Shown here: positions 1 to 11,808 of the stretch, piece after piece
Layout: every line of letters begins with the position of its first letter
Position numbering within the stretch: position 1 is the first letter of the stretch
Assembly (NCBI GenBank): GCA_932294295.1
Contig: OW028574.1
Span: 26,482,145 to 26,546,144 of the forward strand
Direction of reading: 5' to 3'
Length of the DNA stretch: 64,000 nucleotides
Source of the DNA: Alitta virens
Lineage: Eukaryota > Annelida > Polychaeta > Phyllodocida > Nereididae
Notes under the pieces: generated by a model
The model's input: the letters and a program-made list of their open reading frames with translations, nothing else
What the model was told of the DNA's origin: nothing
Databases searched by the model: none
Translations under genes and position numbers: made by a program

Positions 1-547
1 TTAATGTTGTTGATAGCTTAATGTTGACAGCTTAATGTTGACAGCTTAATGTTGACAGCTTAATGTTGTTGACAGCTTAATGTTGACAGCTTAATGTTGA
101 CAGCTTAATGTTGACAGCTTAATGTTGACAGCTTATTGTTGACAGCTTAATGTTGACAGCTTAATGTTGACAGCTTAATGTTGACAGCCTAATGTTGACA
201 GCCTAAGGTTGACAGCTTAATGTTGACAGCTTAATGTTGACAGCTTAATGTTGACAACTTATTGTTGACAGCTTAATGTTGACAGCTTAATGTTGACAGC
301 CTAATGTTGACAGGCTAATGTTGACAGCTTAATGTTGACAGCTTAATGTTGACAGCTTATTGTTGACAGCTTATTGTTGACAGCTTAATGTTGACAGCTT
401 AGTGTTGACAGCCTAATGTTGACAGCCTAATGTTGACAGCTTAATGTTGACAGCTTAATGTTGACAGCTTAATGTTGACAGCTTAATGTTGACAGCCTAT
501 TGTTGACAGCTTAATGTTGTTGAAAGCTTAATGTTGACAGCTTAATG
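1..547. repeat. 14-mer monomer class (representative run)
   Basis: This run is mostly TTAATGTTGACAGC, the commonest monomer of the window, with a few 17-mers at the start and end. Recurrent variants here are TTATTGTTGACAGC, CTAATGTTGACAGC, CTAAGGTTGACAGC, GCTAATGTTGACAG and CAACTTATTG. They appear in the same order in later copies, so they mark position within the higher-order unit. Nearly every 14-mer holds AGCT and GTTGAC, so AluI and HincII would each reduce such runs to about 14-base pieces. Close to the end, at about 524, TTGAAAGCTT creates an AAGCTT (HindIII) site; the usual CAGCTT does not. Confidence 0.97.
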
Positions 548-820
548 TTGTTAACTGTTAATGTTGTTAACTGTTAATGTTGTTAACTGTTAATGTTGTT
601 AACTGTTAATGTTGTTAACTGTTAATGTTGTTAACTGTTAATGTTGTAAACTGTTAATGTTGTTAACTGTTAATGTTGTTAACTGTTAATGTTGTTAACT
701 GTTAATGTTGTTAACTGTTAATGTTGTAAACTGTTAATGTTGTAAACTGTTAATGTTGTTAACTGTTAATGTTGTTAACTGTTAATGCTGTTAACTGTTA
801 ATGCTGTTAACTGTTAATGT
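548..820. repeat. 16-mer monomer block, alpha type, about 17 units
   Basis: The period changes abruptly from 14 to 16: TTAATGTTGTTAACTG repeated about 17 times. GTAAAC replaces GTTAAC in a few units, and the last two units read GCTGTTAAC. Each junction gives TTAAC-T-GTTAA, an 11-base dyad, and GTTAAC is itself a palindrome (HpaI site). The 16-mer aligns with the 17-mer as one base lost plus G-to-A and C/A changes, so it probably derives from it. The block ends at TTGCCAGC, as do nearly all such blocks here. It is the first of about 95 blocks in the window. Confidence 0.96.
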
Positions 821-839
821 TGCCAGCTTAATGTTGTTG

Positions 840-1000
840 ACAGCTTAATGTTGACATCCTAATGTTGTTGACGGTTAATTTTGACAACTTAATTTTCACA
901 ACTTAATGTTGACAGCTTAATGTTGACAGCTTAATGTTGTTGACAGCTTAATGTTGTTGACAGCTTAATGTTGTTGATAGCTTAATGTTGTTGATAGCTT
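840..1000. repeat. First CGG box (A form) and its 17-mer flank
   Basis: After a TTGCCAGC unit come CATCCTAATGTT, GTTGACGGTTAATTTTGACA (GACGG at 870) and then ACTTAATTTTCACAACTT. This is the most divergent recurring piece of the array. It is followed by 17-mers, including two or more GTTGATAGC variants. GACGG supplies a CpG, a dinucleotide absent from all three monomer consensus sequences. This copy has A flanks but follows an alpha block, which elsewhere leads to B boxes, so this edge may be a recombinant. Confidence 0.93.
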
Positions 1001-1935
1001 AATGTTGACAGCTTAATGTTGACAGCTTAATGTTGACAGCTTAATGTTGTTGACAGCTTAATGTTGACAGCTTAATGTTGACAGCTTAATGTTGACAGCT
1101 TAATGTTGACAGCTTATTGTTGACAGCTTAATGTTGACAGCTTAATGTTGACAGCTTAATGTTGACAGCCTAATGTTGACAGCCTAAGGTTGACAGCTTA
1201 ATGTTGACAGCTTAATGTTGACAGCTTAATGTTGACAACTTATTGTTGACAGCTTAATGTTGACAGCTTAATGTTGACAGCCTAATGTTGACAGGCTAAT
1301 GTTGACAGCTTAATGTTGACAGCTTAATGTTGACAGCTTATTGTTGACAGCTTATTGTTGACAGCTTAATGTTGACAGCTTAGTGTTGACAGCCTAATGT
1401 TGACAGCCTAATGTTGACAGCTTAATGTTGACAGCTTAATGTTGACAGCTTAATGTTGACAGCTTAATGTTGACAGCTTAATGTTGACAGCCTATTGTTG
1501 ACAGCTTAATGTTGTTGAAAGCTTAATGTTGACAGCTTAATGTTGTTAACTGTTAATGTTGTTAACTGTTAATGTTGTTAACTGTTAATGTTGTTAACTG
1601 TTAATGTTGTTAACTGTTAATGTTGTTAACTGTTAATGTTGTTAACTGTTAATGTTGTAAACTGTTAATGTTGTTAACTGTTAATGTTGTTAACTGTTAA
1701 TGTTGTTAACTGTTAATGTTGTTAACTGTTAATGTTGTTAACTGTTAATGTTGTAAACTGTTAATGTTGTTAACTGTTAATGTTGTTAACTGTTAATGCT
1801 GTTAACTGTTAATGCTGTTAACTGTTAATGTTGCCAGCTTAATGTTGTTGCCAGCTTAATGTTGTTGACAGCTTAATGTTGACAGCCTAATGTTGTTGAC
1901 GGTTAATTTTGACAACTTAATTTTCACAACTTAAT
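910..1935. repeat. Cassette: 14-mer run, alpha block, box B
   Basis: A 14-mer run of about 0.55 kb leads to an alpha block at 1542-1830 (about 18 units), TTGCCAGC, TTGTTGCCAGC and box B at 1898. It is a tandem copy of bases 1-910: the CTAAGGTT variant lies at 204 and 1185, AAGCTT at 524 and 1519, and the block starts at 548 and 1542. The offset grows from 981 to 995, one 14-mer. The two cassettes differ in box class, A in the first and B in the second. Confidence 0.93.
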
Positions 1936-2740
1936 GTTGACAGCTCAATGTTGACAGCTTAATGTTGTTGACAGCTTAATGTTGTTGATAGCTTAATGTT
2001 GTTGATAGCTTAATGTTGACAGCTTAATGTTGACAGCTTAATGTTGTTGACAGCTTAATGTTGACAGCTTAATGTTGACAGCTTAATGTTGACAGCTTAA
2101 TGTTGACAGCTTAATGTTGACAGCTTAATGTTGACAGCTTAATGTTGACAGCTTATTGTTGACAGCTTATTGTTGACAGCTTAATGTTGACAGCTTAATG
2201 TTGACAGCTTAATGTTGTTAACTGTTAATGTTGTTAACTGTTAATGTTGTTAACTGTTAATGTTGTTAACTGTTGATGTTGTTAACTGTTAATATTGTAA
2301 ACTGTTAATGTTGTTAACTGTTAATGTTGTTAACTGTTAATGTTGTTAACTGTTAATGTTGTTAACTGTTAATGTTGTTAACTGTTAATGTTGCCAGCTT
2401 AATGTTGTTGACAGCTCAATGTTGACAGCTTAATGTTGTTGACAGCTTAATGTTGTTGATAGCTTAATGTTGTTGATAGCTTAATGTTGACAGCTTAATG
2501 TTGTTAACTGTTAATGTTGTTAACTGTTAATGTTGTTAACTGTTAATATTGTAAACTGTTAATGTTGTTAACTGTTAATGTTGTTAACTGTTAATGTTGT
2601 TAACTGTTAATGTTGTTTACTGTTAATGTTGCCAGCTTAATGTTGTTACCAGCTTAATGTTGTTGACAGCTTAATGTTGACATCCTAATGTTGTTGACGG
2701 TTAATTTTGACAACTTAATTTTCACAACTTAATGTTGACA
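1936..2740. repeat. Cassette: beta block, gamma block, box A
   Basis: CAGCTCAATG and two GTTGATAGC 17-mers open the cassette. The beta block is 2214-2390 (11 units, one AATATTGTAAAC unit near the middle, one TTGATG variant near 2275) and the gamma block 2500-2628 (8 units, the AATATTGTAAAC unit fourth, the last unit GTTTAC). They are joined by CAGCTCAATG and the GATAGC pair. TTGTTACCAGC and CATCCT then lead to box A at 2696. TTACCAGC is specific to the A side. The same cassette recurs at 6192-6690, 10389-10903, 18464-18963, 21970-22469, 32110-32640, 43434-43965 and elsewhere. Confidence 0.93.
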
Positions 2741-3600
2741 GCTTAATGTTGACAGCTTAATGTTGTTGACAGCTTAATGTTGTTGATAGCTTAATGTTGT
2801 TGATAGCTTAATGTTGACAGCTTAATGTTGACAGCTTAATGTTGACAGCTTAATGTTGTTGACAGCTTAATGTTGACAGCTTAATGTTGACAGCTTAATG
2901 TTGACAGCTTAATGTTGACAGCTTATTGTTGACAGCTTAATATTGACAGCTTAATGTTGACAGCTTAATGTTGACAGCCTAATGTTGACAGCCTAAGGTT
3001 GACAGCTTAAGGTTGACAGCTTAATGTTGACAGCTTAATGTTGACAACTTATTGTTGACAGCTTAATGTTGACAGCTTAATGTTGACAGCCTAATGTTGA
3101 CAGGCTAATGTTGACAGCTTAATGTTGACAGCTTAATGTTGACAGCTTATTGTTGACAGCTTATTGTTGACAGCTTAATGTTGACAGCTTAGTGTTGACA
3201 GCCTAATGTTGACAGCCTAATGTTGACAGCTTAATGTTGACAGCTTAATGTTGACAGCTTAATGTTGACAGCTTAATGTTGACAGCCTATTGTTGACAGC
3301 TTAATGTTGTTGAAAGCTTAATGTTGACAGCTTAATGTTGACAGCTTAATGTTGACAGCTTAATGTTGTTAACTGTTAATGTTGTTAACTGTTAATGTTG
3401 TTAACTGTTAATGTTGTTAACTGTTAATGTTGTAAACTGTTAATGTTGTTAACTGTTAATGTTGTTAACTGTTAATGTTGTTAACTGTTAATGTTGCCAG
3501 CTTAATGTTGTTGCCAGCTTAATGTTGTTGACAGCTTAATGTTGACAGCCTAATGTTGTTGACGGTTAATTTTGACAACTTAATTTTCACAACTTAATGT
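2741..3600. repeat. Cassette: 14-mer run, delta block, box B
   Basis: A 14-mer run of about 0.6 kb carries CTAAGGTT twice in succession, CAACTTATTG, GCTAATG, TTAGTG and GAAAGCTT, in the order of the opening run. The 8-unit delta block is at 3366-3494, with its fifth unit GTAAAC. TTGCCAGC and TTGTTGCCAGC lead to box B at 3561. The distance from box A to box B is 865 here, and exactly 865 again at 6690-7555 and 10903-11768. Confidence 0.93.
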
Positions 3601-5245
3601 TGACAGCTCAATGTTGACAGCTTAATGTTGTTGACAGCTTAATGTTGTTGATAGCTTAATGTTGTTGACAGCTTAATGTTGACAGCTTAATGTTGACAGC
3701 TTAATGTTGTTGACAGCTTAATGTTGTTGACAGCTTAATGTTGACAGCTTAATGTTGACAGCTTAATGTTGACAGCTTAATGTTGACAGCTTAATGTTGA
3801 CAGCCTAATGTTGACAGCCTAAAGTTGACAGCTTAATGTTGACAGCTTAATGTTGACAGCTTAATGTTGACAACTTATTGTTGACAGCTTAATGTTGACA
3901 GCTTATTGTTGACAGCTTAATGTTGACAGCTTAATGTTGACAGCTTAATGTTGACAGCCTAATGTTGACAGCCTAAAGTTGACAGCTTAATGTTGACAGC
4001 TTAATGTTGACAGCTTAATGTTGACAACTTATTGTTGACAGCTTAATGTTGACAGCTTAATGTTGACAGCCTAATGTTGACAGGCTAATGTTGACAGCTT
4101 AATGTTGACAGCTTAATGTTGACAGCTTAATGTTGACAGCTTAATGTTGACAGCTTAATGTTGACAGCTTAATGTTGTTAACTGTTAATGTTGTTAACTG
4201 TTAATGTTGTAAACTGTTAATGTTGCCAGCTTATTGTTGTTGACAGCTTAATGTTGTTGATAGCTTAATGTTGACAGCCTAATGTTGACAGGCTAATGTT
4301 GACAGCTTAATGTTGACAGCTTAATGTTGACAGCCTAATGTTGACAGGCTAATGTTGACAGCTTAATGTTGACAGCTTAATGTTGACAGCTTAATGTTGA
4401 CAGCTTAATGTTGACAGCTTAATGTTGACAGCTTAATGTTGACAGCTTAATGTTGACAGCTTAATGTTGACAGCTTAATGGTGACAGCTTAATGGTGACA
4501 GCTTAATGGTGACAGCTTAATGGTGACAGCTTAATGTTGTTGATAGCTTAATGTTGTTGATAGCTTAATGTTGACAGCATAATGTTGTTGACAGCTTAAT
4601 GTTGTTGATAGCTTAATGTTGTTGATAGCTTAATGTTGACAGCTTAATGTTGACAGCTTAATGTTGTTGACAGCTTAATGTTGACAGCTTAATGTTGACA
4701 GCTTAATGTTGACAGCTTAATGTTGACAGCTTAATGTTGACAGCTTATTGTTGACAGCGTATTGTTGACAGCTTAATGTTGACAGCTTAGTGTTGACAGC
4801 CTAATGTTGACAGCCTAATGTTGACAGCTTAATGTTGACAGCTTAATGTTGACAGCTTAATGTTGACAGCTTAATGCTGACAGCTTAATGTTGACAGCCT
4901 ATTGTTGACAGCTTAATGTTGTTGAGAGCTTAATGTTGACAGCTTAATGTTGACAGCTTAATGTTGACAGCTTAATGTTGTTAACTGTTAATGTTGTTAA
5001 CTGTTAATGTTGTTAACTGTTAATGTTGTTAACTGTTAATGTTGTTAACTGTTAATGTTGTTAACTGTTAATGTTGTAAACTGTTAATGTTGTAAACTGT
5101 TAATGTTGTTAACTGTTAATGTTGTTAACTGTTAATGTTGCCAGCTTAATGTTGTTGCCAGCTTAATGTTGTTGACAGCTTAATGTTGACAGCCTAATGT
5201 TGTTGACGGTTAATTTTGACAACTTAATTTTCACAACTTAATGTT
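3601..5245. repeat. Cassette: epsilon block, GGTGAC cassette, eta block, box B
   Basis: 14-mers with two CTAAAGTT variants precede the three-unit epsilon block (4174-4224), which ends TTGCCAGCTTATTG. A four-monomer group containing GCTAATG occurs twice in a row (about 4271 and 4331); the later copy near 8271 has it once. Four TTAATGGTGACAGC units follow (4478-4530), then two GATAGC 17-mers and CAGCATAATG (about 4573). A CAGCGTATTG variant and GAGAGCTT (instead of GAAAGCTT) precede the 10-unit eta block at 4978-5139, which has adjacent GTAAAC units. Box B is at 5205. Confidence 0.92.
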
Positions 5246-8200
5246 GACAGCTCAATGTTGACAGCTTAATGTTGTTGACAGCTTAATGTTGTTGATAGCT
5301 TAATGTTGTTGATAGCTTAATGTTGACAGCTTATTGTTGACAGCTTAATGTTGACAGCTTAATGTTGACAGCTTAATGTTGACAGCCTAATGTTGACAGC
5401 TTAATGTTGACAGCTTAATGTTGACAGCTTAATGTTGACAGCTTAATGTTGACAGCTTAATGTTGACAGCCTATTGTTGACAGCTTAATGTTGTTGAAAG
5501 CTTAATGTTGACAGCTTAATGTTGTTAACTGTTAATGTTGTTAACTGTTAATGTTGTTAACTGTTAATGTTGTTAACTGTTAATGTTGTTAACTGTTAAT
5601 GTTGTTAACTGTTAATGTTGTAAACTGTTAATGTTGTTAACTGTTAATGTTGTTAACTGTTAATGTTGTTAACTGTTAATGTTGTTAACTGTTAATGTTG
5701 TTAACTGTTAATGTTGTAAACTGTTAATGTTGTTAACTGTTAATGTTGTTAACTGTTAATGCTGTTAACTGTTAATGCTGTTAACTGTTAATGTTGCCAG
5801 CTTAATGTTGTTGCCAGCTTAATGTTGTTGACAGCTTAATGTTGACAGCCTAATGTTGTTGACGGTTAATTTTGACAACTTAATTTTCACAACTTAATGT
5901 TGACAGCTCAATGTTGACAGCTTAATGTTGTTGACAGCTTAATGTTGTTGATAGCTTAATGTTGTTGATAGCTTAATGTTGACAGCTTAATGTTGACAGC
6001 TTAATGTTGTTGACAGCTTAATGTTGACAGCTTAATGTTGACAGCTTAATGTTGACAGCTTAATGTTGACAGCTTAATGTTGACAGCTTAATGTTGACAG
6101 CTTAATGTTGACAGCTTAATGTTGACAGCTTATTGTTGACAGCTTATTGTTGACAGCTTAAGGTTGACAGCTTAATGTTGACAGCTTAATGTTGTTAACT
6201 GTTAATGTTGTTAACTGTTAATGTTGTTAACTGTTAATGTTGTTAACTGTTAATGTTGTTAACTGTTAATATTGTAAACTGTTAATGTTGTTAACTGTTA
6301 ATGTTGTTAACTGTTAATGTTGTTAACTGTTAATGTTGTTAACTGTTAATGTTGTTAACTGTTAATGTTGCCAGCTTAATGTTGTTGCCAGCTTAATGTT
6401 GTTGACAGCTCAATGTTGACAGCTTAATGTTGTTGACAGCTTAATGTTGTTGATAGCTTAATGTTGTTGATAGCTTAATGTTGACAGCTTAATGTTGTTA
6501 ACTGTTAATGTTGTTAACTGTTAATGTTGTTAACTGTTAATATTGTAAACTGTTAATGTTGTTAACTGTTAATGTTGTTAACTGTTAATGTTGTTAACTG
6601 TTAATGTTGTTTACTGTTAATGTTGCCAGCTTAATGTTGTTACCAGCTTAATGTTGTTGACAGCTTAATGTTGACATCCTAATGTTGTTGACGGTTAATT
6701 TTGACAACTTAATTTTCACAACTTAATGTTGACAGCTTAATGTTGACAGCTTAATGTTGTTGACAGCTTAATGTTGTTGATAGCTTAATGTTGTTGATAG
6801 CTTAATGTTGACAGCTTAATGTTGACAGCTTAATGTTGACAGCTTAATGTTGTTGACAGCTTAATGTTGACAGCTTAATGTTGACAGCTTAATGTTGACA
6901 GCTTAATGTTGACAGCTTATTGTTGACAGCTTAATATTGACAGCTTAATGTTGACAGCTTAATGTTGACAGCCTAATGTTGACAGCCTAAGGTTGACAGC
7001 TTAAGGTTGACAGCTTAATGTTGACAGCTTAATGTTGACAACTTATTGTTGACAGCTTAATGTTGACAGCTTAATGTTGACAGCCTAATGTTGACAGGCT
7101 AATGTTGACAGCTTAATGTTGACAGCTTAATGTTGACAGCTTATTGTTGACAGCTTATTGTTGACAGCTTAATGTTGACAGCTTAGTGTTGACAGCCTAA
7201 TGTTGACAGCCTAATGTTGACAGCTTAATGTTGACAGCTTAATGTTGACAGCTTAATGTTGACAGCTTAATGTTGACAGCCTATTGTTGACAGCTTAATG
7301 TTGTTGAAAGCTTAATGTTGACAGCTTAATGTTGACAGCTTAATGTTGACAGCTTAATGTTGTTAACTGTTAATGTTGTTAACTGTTAATGTTGTTAACT
7401 GTTAATGTTGTTAACTGTTAATGTTGTAAACTGTTAATGTTGTTAACTGTTAATGTTGTTAACTGTTAATGTTGTTAACTGTTAATGTTGCCAGCTTAAT
7501 GTTGTTGCCAGCTTAATGTTGTTGACAGCTTAATGTTGACAGCCTAATGTTGTTGACGGTTAATTTTGACAACTTAATTTTCACAACTTAATGTTGACAG
7601 CTCAATGTTGACAGCTTAATGTTGTTGACAGCTTAATGTTGTTGATAGCTTAATGTTGTTGACAGCTTAATGTTGACAGCTTAATGTTGACAGCTTAATG
7701 TTGTTGACAGCTTAATGTTGTTGACAGCTTAATGTTGACAGCTTAATGTTGACAGCTTAATGTTGACAGCTTAATGTTGACAGCTTAATGTTGACAGCCT
7801 AATGTTGACAGCCTAAAGTTGACAGCTTAATGTTGACAGCTTAATGTTGACAGCTTAATGTTGACAACTTATTGTTGACAGCTTAATGTTGACAGCTTAT
7901 TGTTGACAGCTTAATGTTGACAGCTTAATGTTGACAGCTTAATGTTGACAGCCTAATGTTGACAGCCTAAAGTTGACAGCTTAATGTTGACAGCTTAATG
8001 TTGACCGCTTAATGTTGACAACTTATTGTTGACAGCTTAATGTTGACAGCTTAATGTTGACAGCCTAATGTTGACAGGCTAATGTTGACAGCTTAATGTT
8101 GACAGCTTAATGTTGACAGCTTAATGTTGACAGCTTAATGTTGACAGCTTAATGTTGACAGCTTAATGTTGTTAACTGTTAATGTTGTTAACTGTTAATG

Positions 8201-9155
8201 TTGTAAACTGTTAATGTTGCCAGCTTATTGTTGTTGACAGCTTAATGTTGTTGATAGCTTAATGTTGACAGCCTAATGTTGACAGGCTAATGTTGACAGC
8301 TTAATGTTGACAGCTTAATGTTGACAGCTTAATGTTGACAGCTTAATGTTGACAGCTTAATGTTGACAGCTTAATGTTGACAGCTTAATGTTGACAGCTT
8401 AATGGTGACAGCTTAATGGTGACAGCTTAATGGTGACAGCTTAATGTTGTTGATAGCTTAATGTTGTTGATAGCTTAATGTTGACAGCATAATGTTGTTG
8501 ACAGCTTAATGTTGTTGATAGCTTAATGTTGTTGATAGCTTAATGTTGACAGCTTAATGTTGACAGCTTAATGTTGTTGACAGCTTAATGTTGACAGCTT
8601 AATGTTGACAGCTTAATGTTGACAGCTTAATGTTGACAGCTTAATGTTGACAGCTTATTGTTGACAGCGTATTGTTGACAGCTTAATGTTGACAGCTTAG
8701 TGTTGACAGCCTAATGTTGACAGCCTAATGTTGACAGCTTAATGTTGACAGCTTAATGTTGACAGCTTAATGTTGACAGCTTAATGCTGACAGCTTAATG
8801 TTGACAGCCTATTGTTGACAGCTTAATGTTGTTGAGAGCTTAATGTTGACAGCTTAATGTTGACAGCTTAATGTTGACAGCTTAATGTTGTTAACTGTTA
8901 ATGTTGTTAACTGTTAATGTTGTTAACTGTTAATGTTGTTAACTGTTAATGTTGTTAACTGTTAATGTTGTTAACTGTTAATGTTGTAAACTGTTAATGT
9001 TGTAAACTGTTAATGTTGTTAACTGTTAATGTTGTTAACTGTTAATGTTGCCAGCTTAATGTTGTTGCCAGCTTAATGTTGTTGACAGCTTAATGTTGAC
9101 AGCCTAATGTTGTTGACGGTTAATTTTGACAACTTAATTTTCACAACTTAATGTT
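5246..9155. repeat. Second ~4 kb higher-order unit (alpha-B-beta-gamma-A-delta-B-epsilon-eta-B)
   Basis: This repeats 910-5245 in the same order: alpha 5522-5794 (17 units), B 5861, beta 6192-6370, gamma 6494-6624, A 6690, delta 7360-7490, B 7555, epsilon 8169-8218, three GGTGAC units (8401-8440), CAGCATAATG near 8484, eta 8888-9049, B 9115. Offsets against the first unit are 3963 at the alpha box, 3994 across gamma-A-delta-B, and 3910 at eta and the last B. The drop of 84 is six 14-mers, partly explained by the doubled four-monomer group and the fourth GGTGAC unit in the earlier copy. The GTTTAC last unit of gamma is shared. GACCGC near 8004 is private to this copy. Confidence 0.92.
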
Positions 9156-10126
9156 GACAGCTCAATGTTGACAGCTTAATGTTGTTGACAGCTTAATGTT
9201 GTTGATAGCTTAATGTTGTTGATAGCTTAATGTTGACAGCTTATTGTTGACAGCTTAATGTTGACAGCTTAATGTTGACAGCTTAATGTTGACAGCCTAA
9301 TGTTGACAGCTTAAAGTTGACAGCTTAATGTTGACAGGCTAATGTTGACAGCTTAATGTTGACAGCTTAATGTTGACAGCTTAATGTTGACAGCTTAATG
9401 TTGACAGCTTAATGTTGACAGCTTAATGTTGACAGCTTAATGTTGTTAACTGTTAATGTTGTTAACTGTTAATGTTGTAAACTGTTAATGTTGCCAGCTT
9501 ATTGTTGTTGACAGCTTAATGTTGTTGATAGCTTAATGTTGACAGCTTAATGTTGACAGCTTAATGTTGTTGACAGCCTAATTTTGTTGACTGCTTAATG
9601 TTGACAGCTTAATGTTGACAGCTTAATGTTGACAGCTTAATGTTGACAGCTTAATGTTGACAGCTTAATGTTGTTAACTGTTAATGTTGACAGCTTAATG
9701 TTGACAGCTTAATGTTGACAGCTTAATGTTGTTAACTGTTAATGTTGTAAACTGCTAATGTTGCCAGCTTATTGTTGTTGACAGCTTAATGTTGTTGATA
9801 GCTTAATGTTGACAGCTTAATGTTGTTGACAGCTTAATTTTGTTGACAGCTTAATGTTGACAGCTTAATGTTGACAGCTTAATGTTGACAGCTTAATGTT
9901 GACAGCTTAATGTTGACAGCTTAATGTTGACAGCTTAATGTTGACAGCTTAATGTTGACAGCCTAATGTTGACAGCTAAATGTTGACAGCTAAATGTTGA
10001 CAGCTTAATGTTGACAGCTTAATGTTGACAGCTTAATGTTAACAGCTTAATGTTGACAGCTTAATGTTGACAGCCTAATGTTGTTGACGGTTAATTTTGA
10101 CAACTTAATTTTCACAACTTAATGTT
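9156..10126. repeat. Cassette: epsilon, isolated 16-mer, zeta block, box B
   Basis: The epsilon block is at 9442-9490. The next run contains CTAATTTTGTTGACTGC (about 9580) and a single 16-mer at about 9671-9686 standing alone among 14-mers. The two-unit zeta block at 9729-9760 ends GTAAACTGCTAATG, then TTGCCAGCTTATTG. Two CTAAATG units and a TTAACAGC unit precede box B at 10086. The same order, without the isolated 16-mer, occurs at 17549-18162 and 21054-21668. Confidence 0.91.
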
Positions 10127-11808
10127 GACAGCTCAATGTTGACAGCTTAATGTTGTTGACAGCTTAATGTTGTTGATAGCTTAATGTTGTTGATAGCTTA
10201 ATGTTGACAGCTTAATGTTGACAGCTTAATGTTGTTGACAGCTTAATGTTGACAGCTTAATGTTGACAGCTTAATGTTGACAGCTTAATGTTGACAGCTT
10301 AATGTTGACAGCTTAATGTTGACAGCTTATTGTTGACAGCTTATTGTTGACAGCTTAATGTTGACAGCTTAATGTTGACAGCTTAATGTTGTTAACTGTT
10401 AATGTTGTCAACTGTTAATGTTGTTAACTGTTAATGTTGTTAACTGTTAATGTTGTTAACTGTTAATGTTGTTAACTGTTAATATTGTAAACTGTTAATG
10501 TTGTTAACTGTTAATGTTGTTAACTGTTAATGTTGTTAACTGTTAATGTTGTTAACTGTTAATGTTGTTAACTGTTAATGTTGCCAGCTTAATGTTGTTG
10601 CCAGCTTAATGTTGTTGACAGCTCAATGTTGACAGCTTAATGTTGTTGACAGCTTAATGTTGTTGATAGCTTAATGTTGTTGATGGCTTAATGTTGACAG
10701 CTTAATGTTGTTAACTGTTAATGTTGTTAACTGTTAATGTTGTTAACTGTTAATATTGTAAACTGTTAATGTTGTTAACTGTTAATGTTGTTAACTGTTA
10801 ATGTTGTTAACTGTTAATGTTGTTAACTGTTAATGTTGCCAGCTTAATGTTGTTACCAGCTTAATGTTGTTGACAGCTTAATGTTGACATCCTAATGTTG
10901 TTGACGGTTAATTTTGACAACTTAATTTTCACAACTTAATGTTGACAGCTTAATGTTGACAGCTTAATGTTGTTGACAGCTTAATGTTGTTGATAGCTTA
11001 ATGTTGTTGATAGCTTAATGTTGACAGCTTAATGTTGACAGCTTAATGTTGACAGCTTAATGTTGTTGACAGCTTAATGTTGACAGCTTAATGTTGACAG
11101 CTTAATGTTGACAGCTTAATGTTGACAGCTTATTGTTGACAGCTTAATGTTGACAGCTTAATGTTGACAGCTTAATGTTGACAGCCTAATGTTGACAGCC
11201 TAAGGTTGACAGCTTAAGGTTGACAGCTTAATGTTGACAGCTTAATGTTGACAACTTATTGTTGACAGCTTAATGTTGACAGCTTAATGTTGACAGCCTA
11301 ATGTTGACAGGCTAATGTTGACAGCTTAATGTTGACAGCTTAATGTTGACAGCTTATTGTTGACAGCTTATTGTTGACAGCTTAATGTTGACAGCTTAGT
11401 GTTGACAGCCTAATGTTGACAGCCTAATGTTGACAGCTTAATGTTGACAGCTTAATGTTGACAGCTTAATGTTGACAGCTTAATGTTGACAGCCTATTGT
11501 TGACAGCTTAATGTTGTTGAAAGCTTAATGTTGACAGCTTAATGTTGACAGCTTAATGTTGACAGCTTAATGTTGTTAACTGTTAATGTTGTTAACTGTT
11601 AATGTTGTTAACTGTTAATGTTGTTAACTGTTAATGTTGTAAACTGTTAATGTTGTTAACTGTTAATGTTGTTAACTGTTAATGTTGTTAACTGTTAATG
11701 TTGCCAGCTTAATGTTGTTGCCAGCTTAATGTTGTTGACAGCTTAATGTTGACAGCCTAATGTTGTTGACGGTTAATTTTGACAACTTAATTTTCACAAC
11801 TTAATGTT
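10127..11808. repeat. Cassette pair: beta-gamma-A and delta-B
   Basis: Beta 10389-10580 (12 units, one private GTTGTCAAC near 10407), gamma 10708-10837, box A 10903, 14-mer run with the CTAAGGTT pair, delta 11572-11700 and box B 11768. The offset from the 5861/6690/7555 boxes is 4225, then 4213 twice. GATGGC near 10683 replaces the usual GATAGC and is private. The same group reappears at 21668-23364 with offsets of 11566-11596. Confidence 0.92.
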